Source of the DNA: Euptelea pleiosperma
Taxonomy: Eukaryota; Streptophyta; Magnoliopsida; Ranunculales; Eupteleaceae
DNA length: 64,000 bases
Assembly: GCA_035048495.1 (NCBI GenBank)
Contig: CM068547.1
Span: forward strand, 20,095,913 to 20,159,912
Reading direction: 5' to 3'
Shown: one piece after another, positions 1-11,497 of the stretch
Position numbering within the stretch: position 1 is the stretch's first letter
Layout: each line of letters opens with the position of its first letter
Notes under the pieces: model-generated
What the model was told of the DNA's origin: nothing
What the model saw: the letters and a program-made list of their open reading frames with translations, nothing else
Database searches by the model: none
Made by a program: the position numbers and the translations under genes

Positions 1-77
1 ATAATTAATTTTAAATACCTAATCAACCTCCCTTCTAGGTATATTAGATTAAAGAGAATGAACCGGTTGTTATTTCA
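1..77 (+). mobile_element. 3' end of a copia/Sirevirus-like LTR (LTR A)
   Basis: The first bases match the 3' ends of the LTRs ending at 3971 and 6480 (AATTAATTTTAAATACC, the CTTCTAGGTATATT tract, ACCGG, then TTTCA) and are followed by a primer-binding site. The rest of this LTR lies left of the window. It is the 5' LTR of the decayed element whose gag follows. Confidence 0.85.
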
Positions 78-79
78 AT

Positions 80-91
80 TGGTATCAGAGC
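80..91 (+). other. Primer-binding site, initiator tRNA-Met
   Basis: TGGTATCAGAGC is the classic plant Ty1/copia primer-binding site, complementary to the 3' end of initiator tRNA-Met. It lies two bases after the LTR end TTTCA. The same site recurs at 3975-3986 (one change, CAAAGC) and 6484-6495. Confidence 0.93.
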
Positions 92-167
92 GGGTTATTC
101 TATTAAAGGTTTAATCACCTGAATTTAGATTCCTGTAAAACCAGTCCATTTTCATTAATTTGTCAAA

Positions 168-1429
168 ATGCAAAGAGAATGTGGAAACACATCCAGACTT
201 CCATCGTGTGATGGAGAAGACTATGCCTATTGGAAGGCTAAGATGAGGGGTTTTCTAAAGTCTATTAATGAAAGAGTCTAAATGTCTGTAGTGGATGGTT
301 GGTCACCACCCACAATAGCTGTAGGAGCTAAAACCATTCTTAAACCAAAAGTTGACTGGAGCAAAGAGGACATAGATTATTGTTGTCTAAATAGCAAAGC
401 GCTAAATGCTATTTTTAATGCGGCTAATAAGAATGAGTTTTGAAGAATCTCTACCTATTCATTGGCTAAAGAAGCATGGGACATTCTCAAAGTCACCCAT
501 GAAGGAACGTCAGCAGTTAAAATTTCTAAACTACAAATACTGATCACTAAGTTCAAATCCATGAGAATGGAAGAGAATGGCGCATTCACTAAGTTCTATG
601 CCCAACTTAGTGATATAGTGAATTATGCACATAATTTGGGTGAAAGCATTCCTGAACCCAAAGTAGTTCGAAAAATCTTGAGATCCTTACCTGATAGGTT
701 TCAGTCTAAGGTAACAGTTATTGAGGAGAGCAAGGATATTGACTCTTTCAAAATTGATGAGCTGGTTGGATCTCTACAAACTTATGAAATAAATTTGAGA
801 CAACCAAAGAAATCAAAGGGTTTAGCCCTTAAAGTTTCTGAAGCTCAGGACTTAGAGTCAGATGTTGACCCTGAAGTTGAAATGGCATTATTTGTCAAAA
901 TGTTCAAAAAGTTTTTTCGTTATAAAAATGATAGATTTAAGAACAATTAAACTTTTGATAAATCTAAGGAACATGCCAGACCTCAAGAGAGAGGTAGCAG
1001 AAGTGAAAGGACCCCTAGGGAAAGCCGCTCAAGCGAACCCCAATATTTCAAATGTAAGGGTTTTGGTCACTTTGCTAATGTTTGCCCAAACAAAGAAGAA
1101 TATAAAGGCAAGGCAAAGGCTTTCAATGCCACATGGGATGAAGAATCAGAAGATAACTCTGATGATTCAGATAGCAATGAAAAGACTAATAAGTATACAA
1201 CTTTTGTTGCTCAGTTTAATAGTCCCTATGGATCTCATGGAGAATCTAAGAAAAGTGATGATGAAAGTTCGAAAGACTCTTATAATAGGGACTCGGATGA
1301 CTCGACAGTTGGTGTGAAAGAACTGTACGAGGAATCAGTAAAGTTTATTAAGACAAATAAAGTTTTATCTGACAGAGTTAAAGGTCTTGACTCTGAGAAT
1401 GCGGCCTTATTGATTAACACTAAAAATTA
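168..1429 (+). pseudogene. Decayed Ty1/copia gag (Sirevirus-like)
   Basis: One frame from the ATG at 168 reads as a copia Gag: an N-terminal segment containing DGEDYAYWKAKMRGFL, then the UBN2-type capsid region (SLAKEAWDILKVTHEGT and LRSLPDRF), an acidic/Ser-rich tail and a zinc knuckle at 1044-1085. In-frame stops occur at 279, 441 and 948. The last two look like C-to-T changes (CGA to TGA, CAA to TAA). The first Cys of the CCHC knuckle is Tyr (TAT at 1044), so Y-X2-C-X4-H-X4-C remains. The knuckle is followed by a coiled-coil-like segment (ELYEESVKFIKTNK) that is also present in the mini-internal regions downstream. No protease, integrase or RT follows. Gag would package element RNA; this copy is dead. 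Confidence 0.85.
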
Positions 1430-2394
1430 AAAGTGTTGATTATTGGTTTAGAACAAGAGAATGAGTCTCTGTTAAAAAGGAACAAGTCACTAGAATATGA
1501 ATTCCAAACTTGTAGACACATAAGGAATCCCTAGAAAATGAGCTTCTTAAATATAAGGGTTGTGTCAGGATTCTCATCTAGCTCTACAAAGCTTGATGAG
1601 ATTCTACGTGTGGGAAAAGTCTATGGAGACAAACATGGTTTGGGTTACAAACAAAATAAAAAAAAATGGTCTTCTTCCAAGATGACTTTTGTTAAGGCTC
1701 AAACTGTTCCCACTCAGATCAGTGACCAAATCAAAGCTGTCAAAAGCAATCGTCATTATACGTACTGTAAAATTTTTGATCATGTGATTAGAGACTGTCA
1801 TAAATTGAGAAGAGGACATAAAAATTCTCTAGAGAAAGAGGTGAACTAGACTCATAATGTGAAAAGTCAAGGATTTCCTATGAAGACACATTATAAGATA
1901 AATAAATTGGATGTGCTATCTAGGAAGATGAAAGACCTACTGGAAAGGTCTAGAGAATTAATCAAGGAGATTGAGTCTCTTGAGAAATTCAAACATCCTC
2001 AGAGATCTATAACTCAAAAGAGGAGAGATCCTAAGAGAATTAGTCTATCCACTAAAATCACATCTGTGTGTGGATTAGAAAAGATTATTTGAACGAGAAC
2101 TATTCGAAAGTGTCCTATCTCTAAGCGATGTGCTCTCTATCCCTTCATGTTTTCCATTCTTATTATTTGTGGAGGGATATTATGTTTTTTTCTTATTTTC
2201 CTTTTTGATTTTGCTTTGTTTTGAAAAATAAAAATTGAAAATTTTTCAGAAAAACAAAAGATCAAATGTTAAGAATAATGATCAAATTATTATTTAAATA
2301 TACAATTTTGATGAGCAGTAATTTTTTAGAACATTCAAAGAACAACAACTTAACTTTGTTAGTAAAATTTTGCTAATCTCAATATTATATCTTT
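1430..2394 (+). pseudogene. Frameshifted gag C-terminal remnant and non-coding tail
   Basis: From 1538 to 1849 an open frame contains KAQTVPTQISDQIKAVKSN followed by CKIFDHVIRDC, a partial second zinc-knuckle-like motif such as Sirevirus Gags carry near the C-terminus. 1859-2092 is basic and coiled-coil-like. The segments are in different frames from the main gag, so indels separate them. 2093-2394 is AT-rich with no coding signal and runs directly into the next LTR. The rest of the internal domain is deleted and no polypurine tract survives at this LTR boundary. Confidence 0.6.
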
Positions 2395-3971
2395 TCTAAG
2401 GAATATTTTCATATTCAATTTGGCAAAGATTCCATTTGACATAAAAGCATTCTTGTAACCGTTCCTATGAGCACTAGTGTAGCGTAAAGATGTCGTGGTA
2501 CGCATACTTCGCCAACTACGTGAAGACTAAAAGACAGAGACAGTAAGAATCAGACGGTTGACAACAGGAGTCATCTGAATAACTATCGATTTGTCAGTTA
2601 ATGATCGTGTACGCTCAATTAGGAAGGTAAGTGACTTAGTGGCAATAGGAGTTGATTAAAATGAACAAAATATAATGGTCAGACTTAGTCATTGGGCAGA
2701 CCCAAGTCAAAGTCAATTTTATTGACTAGTGGGATAGTCCAATCGATTGGACATGTATCCCCAATCGATTGGACATAGCCCAATCGATTGGAGACACTGT
2801 GCAATAGATTGGAGACTACGAGGCAGAAACTTATTTGAGTACAATCGATTGGAGACTCTGTCTAATCGATTAGAGCCTTCAGGATAGAAAGTTATTTATG
2901 TCAAATCGATTGGAGGACCCTGTGCAATCGATTGGTGCCTTCAGAATAGAAAACTTATTGAGCCCAATCGATTGGACATTTATCCCCAATCGATTGGACA
3001 TGGCCCAATCGGTTGGACCAAGTGTACAATCGATTGGACCTTGAACAGAATTGATCTTTTCAAATCCAAAATTCATGGTTCCATTATCCCACGTTCCACA
3101 CGACTTAGGGTCTTAGAATTCCATAAATAGAGCCCTTCTATACCTTCTCTAAACACACACAAAGACACAGAGTGACTCAATCTTTAAGAGAGAAAAGCAA
3201 AGGCTTTAAATTTATTAGAGTGTCAATTTGAAGAGCAAGAAGCTTATTTTCATTCACATCTTATGAGCTTGTTCTCTTCTCGATCAAAGCCAAGAACTTG
3301 ATCTTTACTCAGCCTAGGTTTTCCACTTCTATATTCAACCTAGTAAGCCTGAGAGTACCAGTGTGACTCAACACCATTTGAGCAACTTAGGATTCAGGGC
3401 ATACTGAATCCTTCACCTTCTGTAAAGGTGGGAGTATTGAGAATTAAGATCGAAGGAGCCGGTCGAAGGTAGGTTTGGGGTGAACCAAACTGAACAAGCA
3501 GATAAGGCTTCTTAGCTAGAAGGGCGCGCATGGATTTGTGGCGTTGATTCAGAGGACATAGACGCATCTGTAGTAGGCCTTGGCTAAGGTTGGAAGCTAT
3601 ATTTGCAACGGTACTGCGTAGGTAACCGTTGTTTCGTTTAACTTTTCAGTTAGTGATACTTTTCGTCTGGACGTGGTCTCGTGGTTTTTTCTTGGCTAAG
3701 GTTTCCATGTAAAAATATCTTATTTTGTGTAATTATTTGCTTGTATTCCGCAATTTATCTTCGTTAGATCAAATGACAAAAAGACAATATACCATGGAGG
3801 TATATTTGATTTGAGTCGGTTGTGATAATCCTTTATCAAACAACCAAGACATGAGATTTTATGCCCATACTATCGACCAGTAAAACTGTATAAGTATAAT
3901 TAATTTTAAATACCTAATCAACCCCCCTTCTAGGTATATTGAGTTAAAGAAAATGGACCGGTGGAATTTCA
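2395..3971 (+). repeat. LTR B, copia/Sirevirus-like family (1.58 kb)
   Basis: Bounded by T(C/G)TAAGGAATATTTTC on the left and TTTCA plus a primer-binding site on the right. It aligns along its whole length with LTRs C, D and E. U3 holds the CCAATCGATTGG array (2749-3040). A TATA box, CATAAATAGAG near 3122-3132, lies about 85 bp after the array. R-U5 runs to 3971. The first bases have changed from TG to TC. Confidence 0.88.
2749..3040. promoter_or_regulatory. Array of about a dozen CCAATCGATTGG palindromes in U3
   Basis: About twelve sites with a perfect or one-base-off AATCGATT core are spaced roughly 20-40 bp apart and mostly followed by AC or AGAC. The palindrome is two inverted CCAAT boxes around CG. 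The array lies directly upstream of the LTR TATA box. Equivalent arrays are at 5274-5550, 9362-9640 and 12970-13362. Confidence 0.75.
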
Positions 3972-4927
3972 ATTTGGTATCAAAGCGGGTATTTCTAGTT
4001 AAGGTTTAATCACCTGAATTTAGATTCCTGCAAAATCAGTTTATTCTTTTTCATTTATAAAAATGCCAAAAGAAAGGTTCACTGTCAATAGTCATAGTGA
4101 CTCAGACAGTGAAGATCAAGGTGATCTTTATACTACTTATCAAGAGCTATATAAAGAAAGCTTTAGACTGACCAAAACAAATAAGAAATTGACTAATAGA
4201 ATTGGATTCTTGACTCTGAAAATTCTGCTTGTAAACTAGACAATAATGAATTATTTGTGCTAGTTGGTCAGCTTAGGGAAGAGAAGAAATCTCTTCAAGA
4301 AATTTTAACTTTCAGAAGTTCTATATTTCATGGTAATCAATGTCATTATTAATCAAACATGTTTCAATAAATTTTTTTTCTTGCTTCTTAAAATAATTTT
4401 ATCCCAACCAATTCATATTCCAGTCACGACTCTCCAAAGCTCATTATTTACTTCAAGATCTACTATAAGTTGTTGCTTAATGCTCATGACTGGATATGGA
4501 TGTATATATTGCACTTATTTTCCATGATAATCTTCATTGCATACTTATTATTTGCTTATATTTCTGTACCTTTGTCAACCTATGACCAAAAGGGGGAGAG
4601 AAAATCATAGCGGTAAAAATAAGTTGATGCATGAGATAGGGGAAAAAAATTTTTCATTATTTCTCTAATTTCTCTACTAGTGATGTCCATAATTAAACCC
4701 ACTGCATTTTATATGATTTATTGATTGCCGATGATATTACATGGTATGTAATGTTGGTAGAATGTGCAGGGAACAGATCAAAAGCCATTACACTATATAT
4801 GTTCGATTATCTCCAAGAGAGTGTGAGATAGTGAGTAAATCATGTAAGAGGGTGGGATTGTATTTTCTATTTTTTACCTTCTTTATGATTAAATGTTTTT
4901 TATCACGGAATTGCCAAAGGGAGAGAT
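3972..4927 (+). mobile_element. Mini-internal region 1 of a deleted Sirevirus-like element
   Basis: Primer-binding site TGGTATCAAAGC at 3975-3986, then a short gag-derived frame from the ATG at 4063, then AT-rich DNA, then several purine tracts (AAAAGGGGGAGAG near 4588, ATAGGGG near 4637, CAAAGGGAGAGA at 4914-4925) immediately before LTR C. Only about 0.96 kb separates the two LTRs, so nearly all coding sequence is gone. Confidence 0.8.
4063..4352 (+). pseudogene. gag-derived fragment, frameshifted
   Basis: Begins MPKERFTVNSHSDSDSEDQG and continues into the YQELYKESFRLTKTNKKLT coiled-coil segment homologous to the gag tail near 1320-1430. Compared with the intact paralogue at 6572-6862, one T is missing near 4208, which shifts the frame. 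The ATG is directly downstream of the primer-binding site, so the fragment would be the first ORF of a mini-element transcript. Confidence 0.7.
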
Positions 4928-6480
4928 TGTAAGGAATATTTTCATATTCAATTTCGCAAAGATTCTGTTTGACATAAAAACATTCTTGTAACCGTTCCTA
5001 CGAGCACTAGTGTAGCGTGAAGATGACGTGGTATGCATACTTCGCCAACTACAAGAAGACTAAAAGACAGAGACAGCAAGAATTAGACGGTTGACGACAG
5101 GAGTCATCTGAGTAACTGCCAATTTGTCAGTTAATGATCGTGTATGCTCGATTAGGAAGGTAAGTGACTTAGTAGCCATAGGAGTTGATTAAAATGAATA
5201 AAATATAATGGTCAGACTTAGTCATTTGGCAGACCCGAGTCAAAGTCAATTTTATTGACTAGTGGGATAGTCCAATCGATTGGACATGTATCCCCAATCG
5301 ATTGGACACAGTCCAATCGATTGGAAACAATGTGTAATCGATTGGAGACTACGAGGCAGAAACTTATTTGAGTACAATAGATTGGAGACTCTGTAATTGA
5401 TTGGAGCCTTCGGGATAGAAAGTTATTTATGTCAAATCGATTGCAGGTTCCTGTGCAATCGATCGGTGCCTTCGAAATAGAAAACTTATTTAGCCCAATC
5501 GAATGGACATGGCCCAATCGGTTGGACCAAGTGTACAATCGATTGGACCTTAAAAAGAATTGGTCTTTTCAGATCCGAAATATATGGTTCCATTATCCCA
5601 CGTTCCACATGACTCAAGGTCTCGGAATTTCATAAATAGAACCCTTCTATGCCTTCTCTAAACGCACACAGAGACACAGAGTGACTCAATCTTCAAGAGA
5701 GAGAAGCAAAGGCTTTATATTTATTAGAATGTCCATTCGAAGAGCAAGAAGCTTATTTTCATTCACATCTTGTGGGCTTGTTCTCTTCTCGATCAAAGCA
5801 AAGAGCTTGTCTTTACTCAGCCTAGGTTTTCCACTTCTATATTCAACCTAGTAAGCCTGAGAGTACCAGTGTGACTCAACACCATTTGAGCAACTTAGGG
5901 TTCAGGGTGTACTCAATCTTTCAGCTTCTGCAAAGGTGGGAGTGTTGAGAATTAAAATCGGAGGAGCCGATCAAAGGTAGGTTTGGGGTGTACCAAACTG
6001 AATAAGCGGATAAGGCTTCTTGGCTGGAAGGGCGCGCGTGGATTCATGGCGTTGATTCAGAGGACGTGGATGCATCGGTAGTAGGCCTTGGCTAAGGTTG
6101 GAAGCTGTATTTGCAAAGGTGTTGCGTAGGTAACCGTTGTTTCGTTTAACTTTTTAGTTAGTGATACTTTCCGTCTAGACGTGGTCCCGTGGTTTTTCCT
6201 TGGCTAAGGTTTCCACGTAAAAATATCTTGTCTTATGTGATTGTTTGTTTGTATTCCGTAATTTATCTTGATTAGATCAAACGACAAAAAGATAATATAC
6301 CATGGAGGTATATTTGATTTGAGTCGGTTGTGATAATCCTTTATCAAACAACCAAGGCATGAGATTTTATCCCCTTACCATCGACCAGTAAAACTGTGTA
6401 AGTATAATTAATTTTAAATACCTAATCAACCCCCCCTTCTAGGTATATTGAGTTAAAGAAAACGGACCAGTGGAATTTCA
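4928..6480 (+). repeat. LTR C, copia/Sirevirus-like family (1553 bp)
   Basis: The cleanest copy: preceded by purine tract GGGAGAGAT, starts TGTAAGGAATATT and ends GGAATTTCA. U3 palindrome array about 5274-5550; TATA box CATAAATAGA about 5631-5640. It is shared by the two mini-internal regions on either side, so LTR-internal-LTR-internal-LTR forms a tandem array. Confidence 0.9.
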
Positions 6481-7452
6481 ATTTGGTATCAGAGCGGGTA
6501 TTTCTAGTTAAGGTTTAATCACCTGAATTTAGATTCTTGCAAAATCGATTTATTCTTTTTCATTTATAAAAATGCCAAAAGAAAGGTTCACTGTCAATAG
6601 CCATAGTGACTCAGATAGTGAAGATCAAGGTGATCTTTATACTGCTTATCAAGAGCTATATAAAGAAAGCTTTAGACTGACCAAAACAAATAAGAAATTG
6701 ACTAATAGAGTTGGATTTCTTGACTCTGAAAATTCTGCTTGTACACTAGACAATAATGAATTATCTGTGCTAGTTGGTCAGCTTAGGGAAGAGAAGAAAT
6801 CTCTTCAAAAAATTTTAACTTTCACAAGTTCTGTATTTCATGATAATCAATGTCAGTATTAATCAAACATGTTTCAATAAATTTTTTTTCTTGCTTCTTA
6901 AAATAATTTTATTCCAACCAATTCATATTCCAGTCACGACTCTCCAAAGCTCATTATTTTCTTCAAGATCTACTATAAGTTGTTGCTTAATGTACATGAC
7001 TAGATATGGATGTATATATTGCACTTGTTTCTCATGATAATCTTCATTGCATACTTATTATTTGCTTATATTTATGTACCTTTGTCAATCTGTGACAGAA
7101 ACGGAGAGAGAAAATCATAGCGGTAAAATTAAGTTGATGCATGAGATAGGGGAGAGAAATTTAGGGAGAGAAAAATTGTCATTATTTCTCTAATTTCTCT
7201 ACTAGTGATGTCCATAATTAAACCCACAGCATTTTATATAATTTATTGATTGCCGATGATATTACATGGTATGTAATGTTGGTAGAATGTGCAAAGAACA
7301 GATCAAAAGCCATTACACTATATCTGTTCGATTATCTCTAAGAGAGTGTGAGATAATGAGTGAATCATGTAAGAGGGTGGGATTGTATTTTTTATTTTTT
7401 ACCTTGTTTATGATTAAATGTTTTTAATCACGAAATTGCCAAAGGGGGAGAT
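6481..7452 (+). mobile_element. Mini-internal region 2
   Basis: Same organisation as 3972-4927: primer-binding site at 6484-6495 (perfect TGGTATCAGAGC), a short gag-derived ORF, AT-rich DNA, repeated purine tracts (ATAGGGGAGAG about 7146, TTAGGGAGAGAAAA about 7161, CCAAAGGGGGAGA about 7439-7451), then the LTR. Close similarity to region 1 indicates duplication of the unit. Confidence 0.8.
6572..6862 (+). CDS. 96-codon gag-tail ORF of the mini-element
   Basis: An intact ORF from an ATG about 75 bp after the primer-binding site. Residues 1-25 are Ser/Asp/Glu-rich (HSDSDSEDQ). Residues 25-80 form a heptad-like, highly charged segment (ELYKESFRLTKTNKKL, then LVGQLREEKKSLQKIL) that matches the coiled-coil tail of the full gag at 1300-1430. 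No zinc knuckle or capsid domain is present. It could make a dominant-negative or accessory Gag peptide, or be untranslated. It may be open only because it is short and young. No function is assigned. Confidence 0.4.
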   Translation: MPKERFTVNSHSDSDSEDQGDLYTAYQELYKESFRLTKTNKKLTNRVGFLDSENSACTLDNNELSVLVGQLREEKKSLQKILTFTSSVFHDNQCQY

Positions 7453-7673
7453 TGCAAGGAATATTTTCATATTCAATTTGGCAAAGATTCTGTTTGACAT
7501 AAAAACATTCTGGTAACCGTTCCTACAAGCACTAGTGTAGCGTGAAGATGTCGTGGTACGCATACTTCGCCAACTACAAGAAGACTAAAAGACAGAGACA
7601 ACAAGAATCAGACGGTTGACGACAGGAGTCATCTGAGTAACTATCGATTTGTCAGTTATTGATCGTGTACGCT
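7453..7673 (+). repeat. LTR D, left part (copia/Sirevirus-like)
   Basis: Starts TGCAAGGAATATTTTC after the PPT and matches LTR C until GTGTACGCT, where a foreign LTR is inserted. It continues at 9235. Confidence 0.88.
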
Positions 7674-9234
7674 TGAAACTAGGTTTTTTTCTGCGTCGTT
7701 GGTTACGGAAACCTTAACTTCAACACATTTGTAATTTGATCCGAATTTTAATCCTGCAAAATATGAACTTTTGTATAGGGATTCGTGTCGGATGTCGATC
7801 CGCACTCGGGGTTAGTTCGAGTGATTCATGAACATGAAATAACGGATTTATCTCAAAAATTGTGGTAGGGTGAGAATGGTGAAGCGATTTAAAACATGGT
7901 TAGTGATTTTTAAAGAGAGAAATTGCCACAAATAACAAAAAACACAAACGTAAACTAACACATGCAAAAATAATAATTTTATTCATCCTCAATGAGTTGT
8001 TACAAAATCAAATTAAATTCACAAACAATCTAGAAAGCCATAAAAATTAACCTAAAAAATCATGATGATGCTAGAGAGAGAAAGTGGAGAAAGAAAGGGA
8101 AAATAAGAGACTTTAGAGAGAGAGCAATATAAACCTAGAGAGAGAAAGCTATAGAGAGAAAGAGAGAGTTAAAGAGAACTAGAGAGAGAAAAGAAGAGAG
8201 AGAAAATTGAAAGTTAGAGATTACTTTTCTAGAACTCACCATGAGTCCACCATGAAGATTAGGTAGAATGGAGGTTCGGCCAAGAGGTTGTTTGGACTGA
8301 TCGGCCTCTTGAATGGTAGAAGAAGGTGCTCCCAAGGGAGGAGCGTGCTTGCTGGGCAGTCCACTAGGAGGCGTGGGGAGAAGAAGACGTCCTACAGGTG
8401 GGATTTGCAGGCGTGGGGCAGCAACGAGGAGGTATCCGCCCCTCCTCCTTCTTCTTCTTCTTCTCTTTTTCTTTTTCTTTGGTTTTGTTTTTTATTTTAT
8501 TTTATTTTTTTTTAGACGACCTGCAACCCCGTGTTGCAGGCCAGAGAGTGCGCCCCCTCTTCTCCAAATGGTGAGGACGGTTGGTGGAGTTGAGGCGAAT
8601 CAGATCGAGAGGGCAAGAGGATGAAAAACGGGCAAAGAATGGAGGAGGCGGTGGAGAGGAGACTAAGATGTGCAAGGTATCTTGCCAGTCGGAGTTACAG
8701 GTGGATGAGCTACCATTTGAAAGGAGGACAGGGGCGGTGGATAGAACCCACGTTGGTAGACGAAATGGTCAAGGCGGTGCTGGTTCTGGCTTGGGTGTTG
8801 CCGAGGGAGAGAAGGCAGGTGGGCAGCAAGGGAAGAAAGGAAAGAAAGAAGAGGAAGAAGAAGAAGCACGCCGGAGAAGATGGAGTTCTTCCAGCATTTG
8901 GCATGTATCTTCTTGTCCCCAGCCTGTTGGCTCTTGTGCTTTGGTCCCAGACTCTAGTAGTCAGTCGTGGGCCCGTATTTCATCAAAATCATCCGGTTAG
9001 TGCTCCTACGATAGAAAAAATCGCGTAATGAGATTTCTACAAAAGGCTTCGCATGTGGATCAAAGAATTACATATGCATGCATGCGAATATACGATTTTG
9101 ACCAAAAAATGCGTTTTATGCAATGAGAGAAACTCTTACGTAGAAATGTTGATAAAAAATGCAGTTTTATGTAGGAGATTGTGATAACGCTAGAAGGATA
9201 ATTGCTTAAAATAAGCACTTTTGAGCGAATATCA
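7674..9234 (-). mobile_element. Solo LTR of the tRNA-Asp-primed family, inserted in LTR D (1561 bp)
   Basis: Plus-strand bounds are TGAAACTAGG and GAATATCA, the inverted ends of this family (sense LTR begins TGATATTCGC and ends TTTCA). Flanks are ACGCT at 7669-7673 and ATGCT at 9235-9239, a 5-bp target duplication with one change. The uninterrupted site is visible in LTR C (TATGCTCGATTAGG). It has the usual GAGA-rich leader, a CTT/GAA-rich tract and the terminal GATAATTGCTTAAAATAAGC hairpin. There is no internal region, so this is a solo LTR. Several long frames inside it are low-complexity shadows. Confidence 0.9.
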
Positions 9235-10574
9235 ATGCTCGATTAGGAAGGTAAGTGACTTAGTGGTCATAGGAGTTGATTAAAATGAACAAAATATAAT
9301 GGTCAGACTTAGTCATTGGGCAGACCCGAGTCAAAGTCAATTTTATTGACTAGTGGGATAGTCCAATCGATTGGACATGTATCCCCAATCGATTGGAGAC
9401 ACTGTATAATCAATTGGAGACTACGAGGCAGAAACTTATTTGAGTACAATCGATTGGAGACTCTGTCTAATCGATTAGAGCCTTCAGGACAGAAAGTTAT
9501 TTATGTCAAATCGATTGGAGGACCCTGTGCAATTGATTGGTGCCTTCGGAACAAAAACTTATTGAGCCCAATCAATTGGACATTTATCCCCAATCGATTG
9601 GACATGGCCCAATCGAGTGGACCAAGTGTACAATCGATTGGACCTTGAACAGAATTGGTCTTTTCAGATCTGAAATTCATGGTTCCATTATCCCACGTTC
9701 CACACGACTCAGGGTCTTGGAGTTCTATAAATAGAACCTTTCTATGCCTTCTCTAAACACACACAGAGACACAGAGTGACTCAATCTTCAAGAGAGAGAA
9801 GCAAAGGCTTTATATTTCTTAGAGTGTCCATTCGAAGAGCAAGAAGCTTATTTTCATTCACATCTTATGAGCTTGTTCTCTTCTCGATCAAAGCCAAGAG
9901 CTTGATCTTTACTCAGCTTAGGTTTTCCACTCTATATTCAACCTAGTAAGCCTAAGAGTACCAGTGTGACTCAATACCATTTGAACAACTTAGGGTTCAG
10001 GGTGTACTGCATCATTCACCTTCTGCAAAGGAGGGAGTGTTGAGAATTAAGATCGGAGGAGCCGATCGAATGTAGGTTTGGGGTGTACCAAACTGAACAA
10101 GCGGATAAGACTTCTTGGCTGGAAGGGCGCGCATGGATTCGTGGCATTAATTCAGAGGACGTGGACGCATCGGCAGTAGGCCTTGGCTAAGGTTGGAAGC
10201 TGTATTTGCAACAGTGTTGCGTAGGTAACTGTTGTTTCATTTAACTTTTCAGTTAGTGATACTTTCCGTCTGGACGTGGTCCTGTGGTTTTTCCTTGGCT
10301 AAGGTTTCCGCATAAAAATATCTTGTCTTCTATGATTGTTTGTTTGTATTTCGCAATCTATCTTGATTAGATCAAACGACAAAAAGACAATATACCATGG
10401 ACGTATATTTGATTTGAGTCAGTTGTGATAATCCTTTATCAAACAACCATGGCATGAGATTTTATCCCCTTACCATCGACCAATAAAACTCTGTAGGTAT
10501 AATTAATTTTAAATACCTAATCTACCCCCCCTTTTAGGTATATTGAGTTAAAGAAAACGGACCGGTAAAATTTT
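9235..10574 (+). repeat. LTR D, right part
   Basis: Resumes at the target duplication, carries the palindrome array (9362-9640) and the TATA box CTATAAATAGAA (about 9724-9735), and ends near ACCGGT at 10566. The last bases (AAAATTTTA in place of GGAATTTCA) and the expected primer-binding site are degraded. Confidence 0.85.
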
Positions 10575-11497
10575 ATCTTTTGATTATTATGATTGGTCAG
10601 TTTTACTGTGTGCATTAGTGGATCATTGAAATAGTATATCATATATTTTTCACATGCACACTGATTATTACTGTGAGAATGAATTTGATAGAGGTATGAG
10701 ATCTTGTATTATTAGAATTGGGAATAAACCTCTATTGACTATAACTTCAAATTAGTAGTGATCCTGTCTTCGATTGATTTTGAAACTGTACTATAGTTTA
10801 CTGTTGGCCTCCCAATGTGAGTTATTGTTCTAAGAAAATAGCTACCTCTAAAAATTAGAGTGAAAGCCATCTATATGGCCCTGTTTGAAATTGTAATCTA
10901 ATTATTATTGCTGCAGAAAAGGGCTACCTACATGGAGAGTAAAAGCTACCTATATTCAAAGTGAATAAAAAGGGTGTAAACGACAGCCAATTTGTTAGAA
11001 AATTTTTTATCCATTAGCAAATACCCGTATACAAGAGTGTATGTGAGAACCCTTAATAACTCTAATGAGGATTTTATGATCAGATACAGGATACCTCCAG
11101 ATTCTGAATTTTATGAGAAATTATTACTGATATCTATCCAGTACCACAGATAAAATCAGATCACTTACACTAGATTATATTACTGTTGATATTTGAATTA
11201 ATGATTACTAGTGATTCGTGACTTGCGCTAATGTCTAAAAGAGTTGATATTTCTGATAAAGCAAAAGATTGAACTAATGTGTTTATTTGTTGTTTCCTAA
11301 ATATACTCAGTGTTAAGTGCCTATCAAGATTGATTCATGAATTAAATTCTAACATTTTTTTGAATATTATCTTGGTTTATTATCTTTTTTTGAGCCGTTT
11401 GTAAATGATATTTGGTTTGAAAAGATTTAATTGGGGGTCTTGGAGAATGAGCCTATTGGTGTTAAAAATTAAAAATATTTTTCATCTGAGCTAAAGT
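10575..11497. other. Unrecognised AT-rich remnant of the internal domain
   Basis: No ORF and no recognisable domain. Short phrases such as GCTACCTA recur near 10842, 10924 and 10946. It lies between LTR D and the 3' internal remnant, so it is probably decayed element sequence, but that is inference. Confidence 0.4.

Noticed and set aside
2749..3040. CCAATCGATTGG sites as spaced repeats of a CRISPR or origin iteron system
   Set aside because: They lie in LTR U3 directly upstream of a TATA box with variable spacing; promoter elements are the simpler reading.
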